A DNA stretch of 36,897 bases from an uncultured Endomicrobiia bacterium (GTDB lineage Bacteria; Elusimicrobiota; Endomicrobiia; DTEH01). Below are positions 24,615 to 35,197 of the stretch, piece after piece. The DNA lies in the NCBI GenBank assembly GCA_938074745.1, contig CALJEJ010000058.1, positions 1-36,897 of the forward strand, read 5' to 3'. A program made the translations under genes and the position numbers. The notes beneath the pieces are model-generated. The model made no database searches. It worked only from the letters and a program-made list of their open reading frames with translations, and was not told the origin of the DNA. Numbering within the stretch: position 1 is the first letter of the stretch; each line of letters opens with the position of its first letter.

Positions 24615-25292
24615 TCAATATTGTAACAAATTTTCAATTCTTTTACAGTCGGATAATGTAAAATTACCGACTCGTGTCCGTATCAAAGATTTTATTACAC
24701 CACCACAACAGAGAGATTTACCGAGGTCGTTCGCAAGAGAACGAATATAAGTACCTGATTTGCACACAATTTTTAGTTTTAATAAAGGAAATTCGTAATT
24801 AAGAATTTCTATATGGTTGATTATAACTTTTTTAGGTTTAATTATGGTTTGTATTGTATTATAATCTACTTTTCCTGAACGAAGGATATCACATGCTCGT
24901 TTACCATGAATTTTTATTGCTGAGTATGGAGGTGGGGTTTGGTCAATTTCGCCTATAAAAGTTTGTAATACGTTGTTTATCTCTGTGATAGATGGTATAG
25001 TGGTTATATTTAGCATTTGAATTTTACCTGTTATATCATAAGTGTCACTTGTTCTATCTAACAAAATTTCAGCAATATATTCTTTTTCTGAATTTGTTAG
25101 AATAGAATGTAACTGTTTAGTATATTTTCTTCCTACGGCAATAACAATGACACCTTCTGCTATTGGGTCTAAAGTTCCTCCGTGACCCACCTTTATTTTT
25201 TTACCCACTAATTTTTTTATACAGGACACAATTTTATATGAGTAGACACCTTTAGGTTTGTAAACTGCGAATATACCTTCAGTTATTTCCAT
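24615..25292 (-). CDS. truB: tRNA pseudouridine(55) synthase, short form
   Basis: A 225-residue enzyme that makes pseudouridine 55 in the T loop of tRNAs. The core is complete: AVYKPKGVYSYKIV, the catalytic GHGGTLDPIAEGV with Asp42, PPPYSAIKIHGKRA and SGTYIRSLANDLG. It lacks most of the C-terminal extension or PUA domain seen in TruB proteins of about 300 residues, ending about 15 residues after the IRTRVGNFTLSDC strand. The start overlaps the glycerate kinase 3' end by 10 bp, so translation is probably coupled. Confidence 0.95.
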   Translation of the reverse strand: MEITEGIFAVYKPKGVYSYKIVSCIKKLVGKKIKVGHGGTLDPIAEGVIVIAVGRKYTKQLHSILTNSEKEYIAEILLDRTSDTYDITGKIQMLNITTIPSITEINNVLQTFIGEIDQTPPPYSAIKIHGKRACDILRSGKVDYNTIQTIIKPKKVIINHIEILNYEFPLLKLKIVCKSGTYIRSLANDLGKSLCCGGVIKSLIRTRVGNFTLSDCKRIENLLQY

Positions 25293-26452
25293 AACAATGT
25301 TCTTCCGATAGATTCTGAAATGTTTGTGACGAGTTGACGAGTTTTAGATATAGCATCTTCAAGTGTCATAGGCGAGTTGATAATACTGTAAAGTCCAACG
25401 ACACCATAGTTGTATAAAATTTTTGCATCTTCAGTTACGGTTCCTGCAATGCAAATTACAGGTTTATTATATCTTTTAGCGACGTCAATGATATATTTTA
25501 CAGTTTTACCATATAAAGTTTGAGAATCAATTTTACCTTCGCCAGTAATTACTAGATCACAACGTTTTAGATAATGTTCAAAGTTTGTAACTTGACTGAC
25601 AATTTCTACACCGGGTTTTATTTGTGCGTTTAATAAAACTTTCATTGCACCACCGATACCACCTGCAGCACCTGAACCTGGGATTTTGTCAATATCAACA
25701 CCTAACTGTTTTAGTACAATTTTTTTAAAATTTTTTACCGCGTTAGCGATAACATGGTAGGACTTTTCTGTAGCACCTTTTTGTTTTGCAAACATTATTG
25801 CACCGTTATTACCGGTTAATGGATTAGTTACATCAGAAGCAACAACAATTTTTATTGATGTTAAAAATTTTATATTTTTTGGAAATTGAATTTTATATAA
25901 TTTGTTTAATCCGGAACAATTTAAAGGTATTTCAGTAGCGGTTTTGTCTAAAAACTTAAATCCTAACACAGACAATGCGCCAACTCCACAATCTATAGTT
26001 GCAGAATCGCCAATACCTAAAATAATATTTTTACAACCTCTTTTTATACTATCAAGAATAAGTTCTCCCACACCTTTCGTAGTTGTTATCAACGGATTTC
26101 TTTTTTCTTCAGGGACAAGTTTTAACCCTGCTGCTGAAGAAAGTTCTATGATAGCAGTTTTTGAATTTTCTTTAAAGCACAGGTCAGATTTTGAAACAGG
26201 GATATTTTCTACAATTCCATAAATTGCGGTAACTTTTTGTTTTGGTAGTGGACCGGAAACTTTTAAGTTAATAAACTTCCCGTTCAACGATTTTGTAAGA
26301 ATTTCGCAAGTTCCCGTACCTCCATCTGCAAAAGGAAGTTTTATAATTTTAAATTTTGTTGAAGAGTTTTTTAATCCCTTTTCAATACATTCAGCAATTT
26401 CTAGCGAATTTAACGATTCTTTAAAACTATTAGGAGCAACCAAAATTTTCAT
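25283..26452 (-). CDS. Glycerate kinase (GarK/GlxK family)
   Basis: A 389-residue kinase that phosphorylates D-glycerate; the GK-I branch usually yields 2-phosphoglycerate. It has the N-terminal MKILVAPNSFKESLNSLEIA, PFADGGTGTCEIL, GVGELILDSIKRGCKN, ILGIGDSATIDCGVGALSVL, GSGAAGGIGGAM and the C-terminal VITGEGKIDSQTLYGKT. The frame can be extended to a TTG at 26500, but the ATG at 26452 is the standard family start. No SD is seen. Upstream is a 123-bp gap and then a hydroxypyruvate/glyoxylate reductase gene, so the pair converts hydroxypyruvate to D-glycerate and then to phosphoglycerate. Confidence 0.95.
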   Translation of the reverse strand: MKILVAPNSFKESLNSLEIAECIEKGLKNSSTKFKIIKLPFADGGTGTCEILTKSLNGKFINLKVSGPLPKQKVTAIYGIVENIPVSKSDLCFKENSKTAIIELSSAAGLKLVPEEKRNPLITTTKGVGELILDSIKRGCKNIILGIGDSATIDCGVGALSVLGFKFLDKTATEIPLNCSGLNKLYKIQFPKNIKFLTSIKIVVASDVTNPLTGNNGAIMFAKQKGATEKSYHVIANAVKNFKKIVLKQLGVDIDKIPGSGAAGGIGGAMKVLLNAQIKPGVEIVSQVTNFEHYLKRCDLVITGEGKIDSQTLYGKTVKYIIDVAKRYNKPVICIAGTVTEDAKILYNYGVVGLYSIINSPMTLEDAISKTRQLVTNISESIGRTLLWK

Positions 26453-26575
26453 AATTATTTTTCTTTTACCATCTGATATTGTTTTAGTTTCTTTAACCAA
26501 TATTTAGTTCGTTTCAAAATTTCCGTCTGGTTTATTCATTCATTCAGAGCAACAATTTAGAATTTTTTTTCGTTA
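26453..26575. other. 123-bp gap between gyaR and glycerate kinase
   Basis: No gene, no GC-rich hairpin and no convincing promoter is seen here. The only structure is a tetranucleotide repeat, ATTC three times over (26534-26546). On the minus strand the leader lacks a usable SD. It may simply be a spacer within one transcript. Confidence 0.5.
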
Positions 26576-27553
26576 TTATGAATAAATTTCCGGGTTAACA
26601 ATATTTTTAGGTTTCTCGTTTTTTATCAACACAGAGATGATACTTTCAGCAGCCATTAATGCCATTTTTGTCCTTGTTTCAATAGTTGCAGAACCGATAT
26701 GAGGAACTAATACAGTATTTTTCATTCGGATAAGTTCTGGTTCCACTTTAGGTTCTTTTTCAAACACGTCCAGTGCACAACCTGCAATTTTTTTCTCTTT
26801 TAACGCTTTAACTAACGCTTTTTCATCTACTACAGGTCCTCTGGAAGTGTTTATTAAATAAGCGGTAGGTTTCATCAAGTTTAGTTGTTTTTTCCCAATA
26901 AGATGGTATGTTTCTTTTGTTAACGGAACATGAAGTGTAACAAAGTCAGCTTCTTTAAGTAACACTTCAAGTTCAGTATATTTAGCAGAATATTTTTCTT
27001 CTATTTCAGGTTTTGCACGGTTTAAATCATAATAAAGTATTCTCATATTAAACCCTTTAGCACGTTGTGCTACTGCTTGTCCTATACGACCGAACCCTAC
27101 AATACCTAAAGTTTTTCCATAGATATCGTTTCCCAAAAACAACATTGGTGCCCAGCCAACAAATTTCCCTTTCCGCAGAAAGTTGTCTGCTTCAACAATT
27201 CGTCGTGATACACACATCAACAAAGCAAACGCTAAATCTGCCGTAGTTTCTGTAAGTACTCCGGGTGTGTTTGTTACAGGAATTTTTCTTCTTGTAGCTT
27301 CTTCAATGTCAATATTATTATATCCCACAGCATAGTTTGCTACAATACGTAACTTTTTACCTAAAGCAAAAACTTTTTTATCAATATTATCTGTAAGCAA
27401 ACATAACAATCCATCTTTATCAACAATACTTTTTAATAGTTTCTTTCTTGGCATAATAGTATCTTCTGGATTAATTTCTACTTCAAAATATTTTTTTAAC
27501 ATTTCTATTGCAGGTTCAGGTAACATACGTGTTACTAAAATTTTTTGTTTCAT
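26576..27553 (-). CDS. gyaR: D-2-hydroxyacid dehydrogenase, glyoxylate/hydroxypyruvate reductase type
   Basis: A 325-residue NAD(P)-dependent enzyme of the GyaR/GhrB group. It has substrate-side NYAVGYNNIDI, the nucleotide fold LGIVGFGRIGQAVAQRA, the catalytic Arg in NTSRGPVVDE, the catalytic Glu near FEKEPKVEP and the catalytic His in VPHIGSATIETR. It reduces glyoxylate or hydroxypyruvate. The neighbouring glycerate kinase suggests hydroxypyruvate to D-glycerate as the physiological step. It has the best SD in its area (AAGGAGGA, about 6 bases before the ATG) and its own promoter upstream. Confidence 0.94.
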   Translation of the reverse strand: MKQKILVTRMLPEPAIEMLKKYFEVEINPEDTIMPRKKLLKSIVDKDGLLCLLTDNIDKKVFALGKKLRIVANYAVGYNNIDIEEATRRKIPVTNTPGVLTETTADLAFALLMCVSRRIVEADNFLRKGKFVGWAPMLFLGNDIYGKTLGIVGFGRIGQAVAQRAKGFNMRILYYDLNRAKPEIEEKYSAKYTELEVLLKEADFVTLHVPLTKETYHLIGKKQLNLMKPTAYLINTSRGPVVDEKALVKALKEKKIAGCALDVFEKEPKVEPELIRMKNTVLVPHIGSATIETRTKMALMAAESIISVLIKNEKPKNIVNPEIYS

Positions 27554-27579
27554 ATATTTCCTCCTTGTGTGTGAAGTTC

Positions 27580-27594
27580 TGTTAACTTTATTTA
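27580..27594 (-). repeat. 15-bp leader element shared with the ribH leader
   Basis: The forward-strand sequence TGTTAACTTTATTTA lies 26 bp upstream of the gyaR ATG, between the promoter and the SD. The identical 15-mer occurs at 33901-33915, 29 bp upstream of the ribH ATG. It is downstream of the proposed gyaR -10, so it would be transcribed. Its role is unknown. Confidence 0.4.
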
Positions 27595-27609
27595 ATCATA
27601 TGTTGTTTT

Positions 27610-27638
27610 ATTTTAAGAAATTTTTCTTAGTTTTACAA
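27610..27638 (-). promoter_or_regulatory. Sigma-70-type promoter of gyaR with palindrome over its spacer
   Basis: On the minus strand, TTGTAA (27633-27638) and TAAAAT (27610-27615) are 17 bases apart. A perfect inverted repeat, TAAGAAA-AA-TTTCTTA (27614-27629), lies across the spacer and the edge of the -10, the usual place for an operator. The leader to the gyaR ATG is about 50 bases and holds the strong SD. The 97-bp gap to the epimerase gene is among the longer ones here. AT richness lowers certainty. Confidence 0.5.
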
Positions 27639-27650
27639 GAGTTTGAAATG

Positions 27651-28637
27651 TTATAACCAATTATTTTCCTTATACCACAGATATGTCAATTTTATTCCGT
27701 CGTAAAGTGGAGTGTAATTAAAATTCAAAATTTGTTTTATGTTAGAACTGTTACATAACCAATATTTATGTACAAGTTCGTTAAGTTTGTCTCGGTTAAA
27801 TATAGCAGGTTTTTGGTAAATATTTTTATATACAGTTTCATTAATCGCCGCTAAAAGATATCCTATCCAGTAAGGAATTTTTAACAGGAACACTTTTTTA
27901 TTTACAACTTGTGAGAATAAAGTTTTAAGTTGTTGAATATTATAACATTTTTCTTCAGCAACGAAATATGTTCCTGAAGGAACTCTGTCAATATTGTTCA
28001 CAATCCGCCAACAAATTTCTATAAGATCATTGACAAAGATCAGTTGAACACAGAATTCCTTTGTGAACACTGGTAAAAATCCTTTAGATGCATACTTGAA
28101 ATAGACAAACATATCTTTATCATAAGGACCGTAAACTGCTGCAGGACGAAGAATTATCGTTTTTATTTTATCAGATAAATTTTTAGTTTCCAGTTCACTT
28201 AACAATTTACTTCTTCCATAATGTGACACTGGAGTACAATTTTCTTTTTCATTCTTGAAATATAATTTTATACATGGTCCAGCTGCTGCTTGAGAAGAAA
28301 TATGGATAAATCCTTTTAAATTTGGATTATAATTATTAACCACATCTACAAGATTTCGTGTGCCGAACTGGTTTACTCTATAGTAAGTTTCAATATTTGT
28401 TGCCCTTATTACTCCCGCACAATGAATTATTAAATCTATATTTTTTACAGCTTGAGGTAAAGTATCTTTTTGTGTAATATCGCCATAGACAAATTTTATT
28501 TTATTTTTTACATTTTCAAACTGTTCAAGCAAACTTGTTTTTCTTACAAGGCAATAGATATCTATAGATTTATTAACTAGGAACTTTACTAAACTACTTC
28601 CTATGAACCCGCTTGCACCTGTCACAAGAATTTTCAT
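27651..28637 (-). CDS. NAD-dependent epimerase/dehydratase (extended SDR)
   Basis: A 328-residue extended short-chain dehydrogenase. It has the N-terminal nucleotide motif TGASGFIGSSLVKFL (Gly7, Gly10, Gly13), the conserved Asp in VYGDITQ, the active-site HYGRSK (the Y-x3-K pair) and LRPAAVYGPYDKDMF. It resembles NDP-sugar epimerases and HpnA/3-beta-HSD-like proteins. The substrate is unknown, and no other sugar-nucleotide or hopanoid gene is in the window. The ATG overlaps the recX stop codon (ATGA). Confidence 0.9.
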   Translation of the reverse strand: MKILVTGASGFIGSSLVKFLVNKSIDIYCLVRKTSLLEQFENVKNKIKFVYGDITQKDTLPQAVKNIDLIIHCAGVIRATNIETYYRVNQFGTRNLVDVVNNYNPNLKGFIHISSQAAAGPCIKLYFKNEKENCTPVSHYGRSKLLSELETKNLSDKIKTIILRPAAVYGPYDKDMFVYFKYASKGFLPVFTKEFCVQLIFVNDLIEICWRIVNNIDRVPSGTYFVAEEKCYNIQQLKTLFSQVVNKKVFLLKIPYWIGYLLAAINETVYKNIYQKPAIFNRDKLNELVHKYWLCNSSNIKQILNFNYTPLYDGIKLTYLWYKENNWL

Positions 28638-29110
28638 AAATTTATACTGTTTAATTGTGAGAAAATATTTTGGATTTGAGAATCTTCAAACCCTTTTTGT
28701 AGCAGATAGTTATATAATTTATTTTTTAATTTTTCATCTTCCAAATTATGATATTTAGATAGAAATTTTTTTCTAATAAGAGTCAAAACAATTTCGTTTT
28801 GCATTTTTTTATACACATCAATATTTTTTATTTTTGTAATATCAATACCAAATTTTTGTTGAAGTTCGCTGAGGATAAGAAATAAACTTTTACCTTTATT
28901 AAGTTGTGCAATTATATATTTATCAACAAATTTTTCGTCGTTTAAAAAATTAAGTCTAGTGAGTTTTTTTATAACAAAATTTATTACTTTTTGTGAAAAT
29001 CCTTTTTGAGATAATTTGTTAACAATTTCGTTAGAACATCTATCCCGAAATTTAAGTAGTAAACAAGCGTAATTATATGCTTTTTCTATCTCTGTTTTCA
29101 GTTTTGTCAT
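28634..29110 (-). CDS. recX: RecX-family regulator of RecA
   Basis: A 158-residue all-helical protein. It has the RecX pattern of three-helix repeats: YNYACLLLKFRDRCSNEIVN, KKLTRLNFLNDEKFVDKYI and the C-terminal LYNYLLQKGFEDSQIQNIFS. RecX inhibits or tunes RecA filaments. recA is not in this window. The 5' end overlaps the Mut7-C gene and the 3' end overlaps the epimerase gene (both ATGA), so it is part of a tightly coupled unit. Confidence 0.87.
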   Translation of the reverse strand: MTKLKTEIEKAYNYACLLLKFRDRCSNEIVNKLSQKGFSQKVINFVIKKLTRLNFLNDEKFVDKYIIAQLNKGKSLFLILSELQQKFGIDITKIKNIDVYKKMQNEIVLTLIRKKFLSKYHNLEDEKLKNKLYNYLLQKGFEDSQIQNIFSQLNSINL

Positions 29111-29595
29111 ATTTCAATAAACTGTTTCAGATCCTCTAGGAACAAATTGAAATGTGTTCCTTGCCAATAGATTCTTTTACATTGTGGACAAGTATAAAAT
29201 TTTTCCTGTGTTTCAAAAACAAAAGGTGGCACAAGACCTTTTATTTTATTTTTGTCTTCTATTAAAACAACTTCTTTATTGCATAAAGAACAAATAGTAA
29301 AAAATTTCTCTTTATCAAGCACTAAATTTAATTCTTTTACGACCTGTTGTACTTGTTGTCTGATTTTATCAGAAGTGATTAATATCAATCCATATGCTTT
29401 TTTTTTACTAAGTTTTGTATCTCTGGTAAGTATGATACGTTGTTCTTGTAAACTTTTTAACAAAATTTTGTTTCGTGAAGTAATACCTGTTTGAGTAAAA
29501 AATTCTGTATCGTATCCCAGGATACGTAACCACCGTGCTAATCTGCCACACATAAAATCTACTAAAAACTTTGGTTGTGTAGATACGTCTAGCAT
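29107..29595 (-). CDS. Mut7-C RNase-domain protein with zinc ribbon (DUF82)
   Basis: A 162-residue protein of the Mut7-C family, related to PIN-type nucleases. The N-terminal FLVDFMCGRLARWLRILGYD holds the conserved aspartate, and ILTRDTKLSKKK a second acidic site. The C-terminal zinc ribbon has two pairs of cysteines: C-x2-C in CSLCNKE and C-x2-C in CPQCKRIYWQGTH. RNase activity is predicted for the family; the target is unknown. It starts 3 bp after the DUF362 gene and overlaps recX by 4 bp. Confidence 0.9.
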   Translation of the reverse strand: MLDVSTQPKFLVDFMCGRLARWLRILGYDTEFFTQTGITSRNKILLKSLQEQRIILTRDTKLSKKKAYGLILITSDKIRQQVQQVVKELNLVLDKEKFFTICSLCNKEVVLIEDKNKIKGLVPPFVFETQEKFYTCPQCKRIYWQGTHFNLFLEDLKQFIEI

Positions 29596-29598
29596 ATT

Positions 29599-30648
29599 TT
29601 AAATTTCTACAAGTGAATAACTTTTTTTCCCGAGACCAATTTTTTCTGCATAATCTAACTGAACATTGTAATCAATTTTAGGCCAGAAAGTTTTAAACAA
29701 ATCTTTTTTACAAAAGTCGTTAACAATATATAACGAAGCAGTGTCAACACTTACTGGGTCATAACCTGCAACTATTCCAATATCTTTTATTTCAACTGAT
29801 TGTTTTTTAGGTATACAATCACAATCTTTCGTTATGTTATAAAGGAAGTTTATAAACAGACATTTATCCTTTTTGTTTTTAACTACTGCGTAGGCATATT
29901 CTACAGTTCGTTCTTGAACTTGTTTATCAGACAAATCCCAAGGGATTGAAAACACTTTTTGTTTACATACATGGATACATTCTGCACACCCAGTACATTT
30001 TTCAGGGTTGAACAATATTGTTTTTTTGTTTTTATCTATAGTTAATGCTTCAGTAGGGCAGTATTTTATACACACATTACATCCAGTACAGTTTTCTATT
30101 TTAACTTTAGGTTTTAATACATTGTGTAACAAATATTTTGCTGGCCGTGCAGCACAACCCATCCCAAGATTTTTTATTGCACCTCCAAAACCAAATAACA
30201 TATGTCCTTTAAAATGTGTTAAACATATAAGTATATCGGAGTGATAAATATCTGAAGCAATCTTTGCAGTTTTGAAATGTTTAAGATTGATTGGCACTTC
30301 AACAAAATCATTTCCTTTAAGTCCATCTGCAATAATTACCGGTATTCCTAACAATTCAATTTTGAACCCGTGTGTATGTGCTAAAATTAGATGTTCTACA
30401 GCGTTTGCACGTTTGCCCACATATACAGTGTTAGTGTCGGTAAAAAATGGGAATGTTTTTTTCTGTTTGAGAATTTTTATTAATGGCAAATATAATTCTG
30501 CGGGGACATAATTTTCACATTTATCTTCGCCAAAATGTGTTTTTAAAGCGACGAAAAATCCTTCCTGTAAAAAACCTAAATCTAAATTCAATAATAATTT
30601 TTGTAAATTTTCTGCATTGACGTTTTTTATAAAAAAAACTTTATTCAT
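29599..30648 (-). CDS. DUF362 protein with two 4Fe-4S ferredoxin motifs
   Basis: A 349-residue protein combining a DUF362 domain (FFVALKTHFGEDKCENY, FFTDTNTVYVGKRANAVEHL, THFKGHMLFGFGGAIKNLGM, AGYDPVSVDTASLYI) with an inserted bacterial ferredoxin module. The two cluster motifs are CTGCNVCIKYCP and CTGCAECIHVC. The family is common in anaerobes, and its redox role is unproven. There is no signal peptide, so it is likely cytoplasmic. The start is 2 bp after the ligA stop. I see no metabolic partner next to it. Confidence 0.92.
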   Translation of the reverse strand: MNKVFFIKNVNAENLQKLLLNLDLGFLQEGFFVALKTHFGEDKCENYVPAELYLPLIKILKQKKTFPFFTDTNTVYVGKRANAVEHLILAHTHGFKIELLGIPVIIADGLKGNDFVEVPINLKHFKTAKIASDIYHSDILICLTHFKGHMLFGFGGAIKNLGMGCAARPAKYLLHNVLKPKVKIENCTGCNVCIKYCPTEALTIDKNKKTILFNPEKCTGCAECIHVCKQKVFSIPWDLSDKQVQERTVEYAYAVVKNKKDKCLFINFLYNITKDCDCIPKKQSVEIKDIGIVAGYDPVSVDTASLYIVNDFCKKDLFKTFWPKIDYNVQLDYAEKIGLGKKSYSLVEI

Positions 30649-30650
30649 AC

Positions 30651-32721
<2,071 letters not shown>

Positions 32722-32772
32722 AGTGGTTATTTACGAAAAGCATGTGTGTGGTTACTGAACATAAAGACTAAA

Positions 32773-33279
32773 TTATTTTGAGTGTATAGATTTTAAATTA
32801 TTTTCAGTTTCTTTTGTACATAATTTACTTATCATCTTAGGTGTATTACGAACTTCTTTTATTTTATCAAGCAAACCGTTTACAAACCGTCCTGAATCAG
32901 CAGTAGAATATTCTTTAGCAATTTCAATTGCTTCATTTATAATTACACTTACAGGCGTTTCAGGACAATATAAAAGTTCAAATGTAGCAAACCGAAGTAT
33001 ATTTCTGTCAATTACAGCCATACGTTCCAAGGTCCAATTTTTCAAGTATGATTGGATAATTTTATCAATTAATGTAAGATTTTGAATTGTTCCTGTGATA
33101 AGTAATGAAGCAAAACTTTTTACTCTGGTAGGGTAATTTTGATGTTGGTCAAAAACAGAATTAATCGCTTTGTCTAATGTTAATTTAGAAACATCTATAA
33201 GGTACAATACATTTAATGCTAAAATTCTGGATTTTCGTCTTGTACCGATTTTTTCAAAATGAACTTGTTCTTCGTCCAT
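32773..33279 (-). CDS. nusB: Transcription antitermination factor NusB
   Basis: A 168-residue all-helical RNA-binding protein that, with NusE (S10), binds boxA to support antitermination of rRNA operons. Recognisable parts are TRRKSRILALNVLYLIDVSK at the N-terminus, ERMAVIDRNILRFATFELLY, PVSVIINEAIEIAKEYSTAD and SGRFVNGLLDKI. It is slightly longer than many NusB proteins at both ends. It follows ribH, a common bacterial order, but a 118-bp gap with a promoter-like sequence separates them here. No good SD is seen. Confidence 0.95.
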   Translation of the reverse strand: MDEEQVHFEKIGTRRKSRILALNVLYLIDVSKLTLDKAINSVFDQHQNYPTRVKSFASLLITGTIQNLTLIDKIIQSYLKNWTLERMAVIDRNILRFATFELLYCPETPVSVIINEAIEIAKEYSTADSGRFVNGLLDKIKEVRNTPKMISKLCTKETENNLKSIHSK

Positions 33280-33302
33280 AATTTACCAAACACTACTTTG
33301 AA

Positions 33303-33330
33303 CTTATAGCAGGAAATGAATTAGCTTCAA
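33303..33330 (-). promoter_or_regulatory. Promoter-like element before nusB (extended -10)
   Basis: On the minus strand, TTGAAG (33325-33330) and TATAAG (33303-33308) lie 16 bases apart. The -10 is preceded by TGC, giving an extended TGnTATAA-type element. It would start a transcript about 20 bases before the nusB ATG. It lies in the 118-bp gap after ribH and could give nusB and ligA a start independent of the riboflavin genes. Confidence 0.45.
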
Positions 33331-33397
33331 TATTACTTTAAACTAATTTTTACTAAAGGATTTACATTATTTCAAAGATTCCCAAAGAATTTTATAA

Positions 33398-33871
33398 TTA
33401 TTTTATTTTTGAAACAAGGTTTACAAGTTCTAAAACTGTCAATGCTGCTTGAGCACCTTTGTTACCTTCTTTAGTTCCTGCACGTTCTATTGCTTGTTCA
33501 AGGTTGTCTGGTGTTATTATACCGTAAGCAATTGGTATACCGGTTTCTAACATTACTTGAGCAATACCTTTTGTAACTTCAGTAGCGATGTATTCGTTAT
33601 GAGAAGTTTCTCCTTTAATTATAGCACCGAGCGCAATTATACCGTGATAAGAATTAGTTTTTGCAACTTGTTTACAGACAAAAGGGATTTCAAAACTTCC
33701 CGGTACCCAGATAATATCAATATTTTTTTCATCAATTTCGTGCCGAACTAAAGTATCTATTGCACCTTCTAATAATCTCTTAGTTATAAATTCGTTGAAA
33801 CGAGATACTACTATACAAATTTTAATTTCTTTACTACCTACAAGTTTACCTTCAAAAATTTTTCCTGACAT
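33398..33871 (-). CDS. ribH: 6,7-dimethyl-8-ribityllumazine synthase
   Basis: A 157-residue enzyme joining 5-amino-6-ribitylaminouracil with dihydroxybutanone phosphate, the second-last riboflavin step. It has VSRFNEFIT, PGSFEIPFVC, the phosphate/active-site loop GAIIKGETSHNEYI with its histidine, and GIITPDNLEQAIERAGTKEG. The length is normal. The ATG has an SD-like GGGGGAAG. A 106-bp gap separates it from ribBA; this leader holds the GTTAAC-containing element shared with gyaR. Confidence 0.97.
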   Translation of the reverse strand: MSGKIFEGKLVGSKEIKICIVVSRFNEFITKRLLEGAIDTLVRHEIDEKNIDIIWVPGSFEIPFVCKQVAKTNSYHGIIALGAIIKGETSHNEYIATEVTKGIAQVMLETGIPIAYGIITPDNLEQAIERAGTKEGNKGAQAALTVLELVNLVSKIK

Positions 33872-33900
33872 ATTTTTCTTCCCCCAACGTTTTTAAATTT

Positions 33901-33941
33901 TGTTAACTTTATTTATGATTCACTTGAATACAAGTTAACTT
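33901..33941. repeat. GTTAACTT repeats in the ribH leader
   Basis: GTTAACTT occurs at 33902-33909 and 33934-33941, 32 bp apart (about three helical turns), in the ribBA-ribH gap. The left copy is part of TGTTAACTTTATTTA, identical to the gyaR leader element at 27580-27594. Between the copies is a small inverted repeat, ACTTG-AATA-CAAGT. It may be an operator; an FMN riboswitch is not recognisable here. Confidence 0.4.
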
Positions 33942-33977
33942 ACAAAAATGTTTTGCATAAACTCGTATGTGAGTAAT

Positions 33978-35192
33978 TTATATATGTTTAAGCCAATGGC
34001 CAAGTTTATATTTTTTTGCAGTTAAGTATTTTTTCATATACAAATTTTGTGGTGGTATTTCAATAGGTATACGAGCAACAACTTTGAGTCCGTATCCTTC
34101 AAGTCCTACAATTTTTCTTGGGTTATTAGTAAGCAGTTGTATTGTTGTTAACCCGAGGTCAGATAGTATCTGTGCACCAATACCATAATCTCGTAAATCA
34201 GCTCCATACCCAAGTTTTAAATTTGCTTCTACAGTGTCAAGTCCTCGGTCTTGTAGTTGGTAAGCTTTTAATTTTTCTGTTAAACCTATTCCTCGACCTT
34301 CTTGATGTAAATATAATAACACTCCTAAACCTTTAGAACTTATAATTTTCATAGATTCTTCTAACTGTATTCCACAGTCACATCGTAACGAACCTAAAGC
34401 ATCTCCTGTAAGACATGAAGAATGGACTCTCACAATCACATTTTTTTTATTTTTTACATTTCCTTTTACGAGAGCTAAATGATGTTCTTTAGTTATTATA
34501 TCTTCGTAGACATACAACTTAAAAGTGCCGTATTTTGTAGGAAGTATTGTAGAGACAATTTTTTTAACAAGTTTTTTGTGCATTCTAATATATCTAATGA
34601 TATCTGCTATAGTAACAATTTTTAGATTATGTTTTTTAGCAAAACGGATAAGTTCTGGCAGTCGTGCCATAGTTCCGTCTTCATGCATAATTTCACAGAT
34701 TACACTTGCAGGATACAATCCTGCTAATCGTACTAAATCTATAGATGCTTCAGTATGTCCTGCACGGACAAGTACTCCACCTTCCTTATACATTAATGGA
34801 AAAACATGTCCTGGACGAACAAAATCTTCAGGTTTTGCATCTTCTGAAATAAGTTTTTTTATTGTAGTAGCGCGGTCATAAGCAGATATTCCAGTAGTTA
34901 CACCTTCTTTTGCATCTACAGAGACAGTAAACGCGGCTTCTCGTGGTAGGTCAGGATTGTCCACCATAGGATAGATTTTTAGTTTTTCCAGCCGTTCTTT
35001 AAGTAAAGCAACACAAATAAGTCCACGACCATATTTTGCCATAAAATTTATTTTTTGTGGAGTAATTTTTTCTGCAGCAAAAACAATATCACCTTCGTTT
35101 TCTCTTGATGGGTCGTCAACTATAATTACAGCTTTTCCTTTTTTAAGTTCCTTTACTGCTTGTGGTACAGTAGCAAAAATTTTTTGTTTCAT
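33978..35192 (-). CDS. ribBA: Bifunctional 3,4-dihydroxy-2-butanone-4-phosphate synthase / GTP cyclohydrolase II
   Basis: A 404-residue fusion that supplies both riboflavin precursors. The RibB part (about 1-200) makes dihydroxybutanone phosphate from ribulose-5-phosphate: IIVDDPSRENEGDIVFAA, VRPGHVFPL and GHTEASIDLVRLAGL. The RibA part (about 205-404) opens GTP: VRVHSSCLTGDALGSLRCDC with the three zinc cysteines, LYLHQEGRGIGL and the C-terminal LTNNPRKIVGLEGYGL. Catalytic residues of both halves appear intact, unlike fusions in which one half has decayed. It starts 5 bp after ribE. Confidence 0.97.
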   Translation of the reverse strand: MKQKIFATVPQAVKELKKGKAVIIVDDPSRENEGDIVFAAEKITPQKINFMAKYGRGLICVALLKERLEKLKIYPMVDNPDLPREAAFTVSVDAKEGVTTGISAYDRATTIKKLISEDAKPEDFVRPGHVFPLMYKEGGVLVRAGHTEASIDLVRLAGLYPASVICEIMHEDGTMARLPELIRFAKKHNLKIVTIADIIRYIRMHKKLVKKIVSTILPTKYGTFKLYVYEDIITKEHHLALVKGNVKNKKNVIVRVHSSCLTGDALGSLRCDCGIQLEESMKIISSKGLGVLLYLHQEGRGIGLTEKLKAYQLQDRGLDTVEANLKLGYGADLRDYGIGAQILSDLGLTTIQLLTNNPRKIVGLEGYGLKVVARIPIEIPPQNLYMKKYLTAKKYKLGHWLKHI

Positions 35193-35197
35193 AACTT

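Noticed and set aside
26534-26546. ATTC tandem repeat between gyaR and glycerate kinase as a phase-variation tract
   Set aside because: Only three copies, not in a coding region or a convincing promoter spacer.
33872-33977. Possible FMN riboswitch before ribH
   Set aside because: The 106-bp leader lacks the conserved multi-stem RFN element and is almost free of GC-rich stems; the first gene ribD, where one would be expected, begins outside the window.
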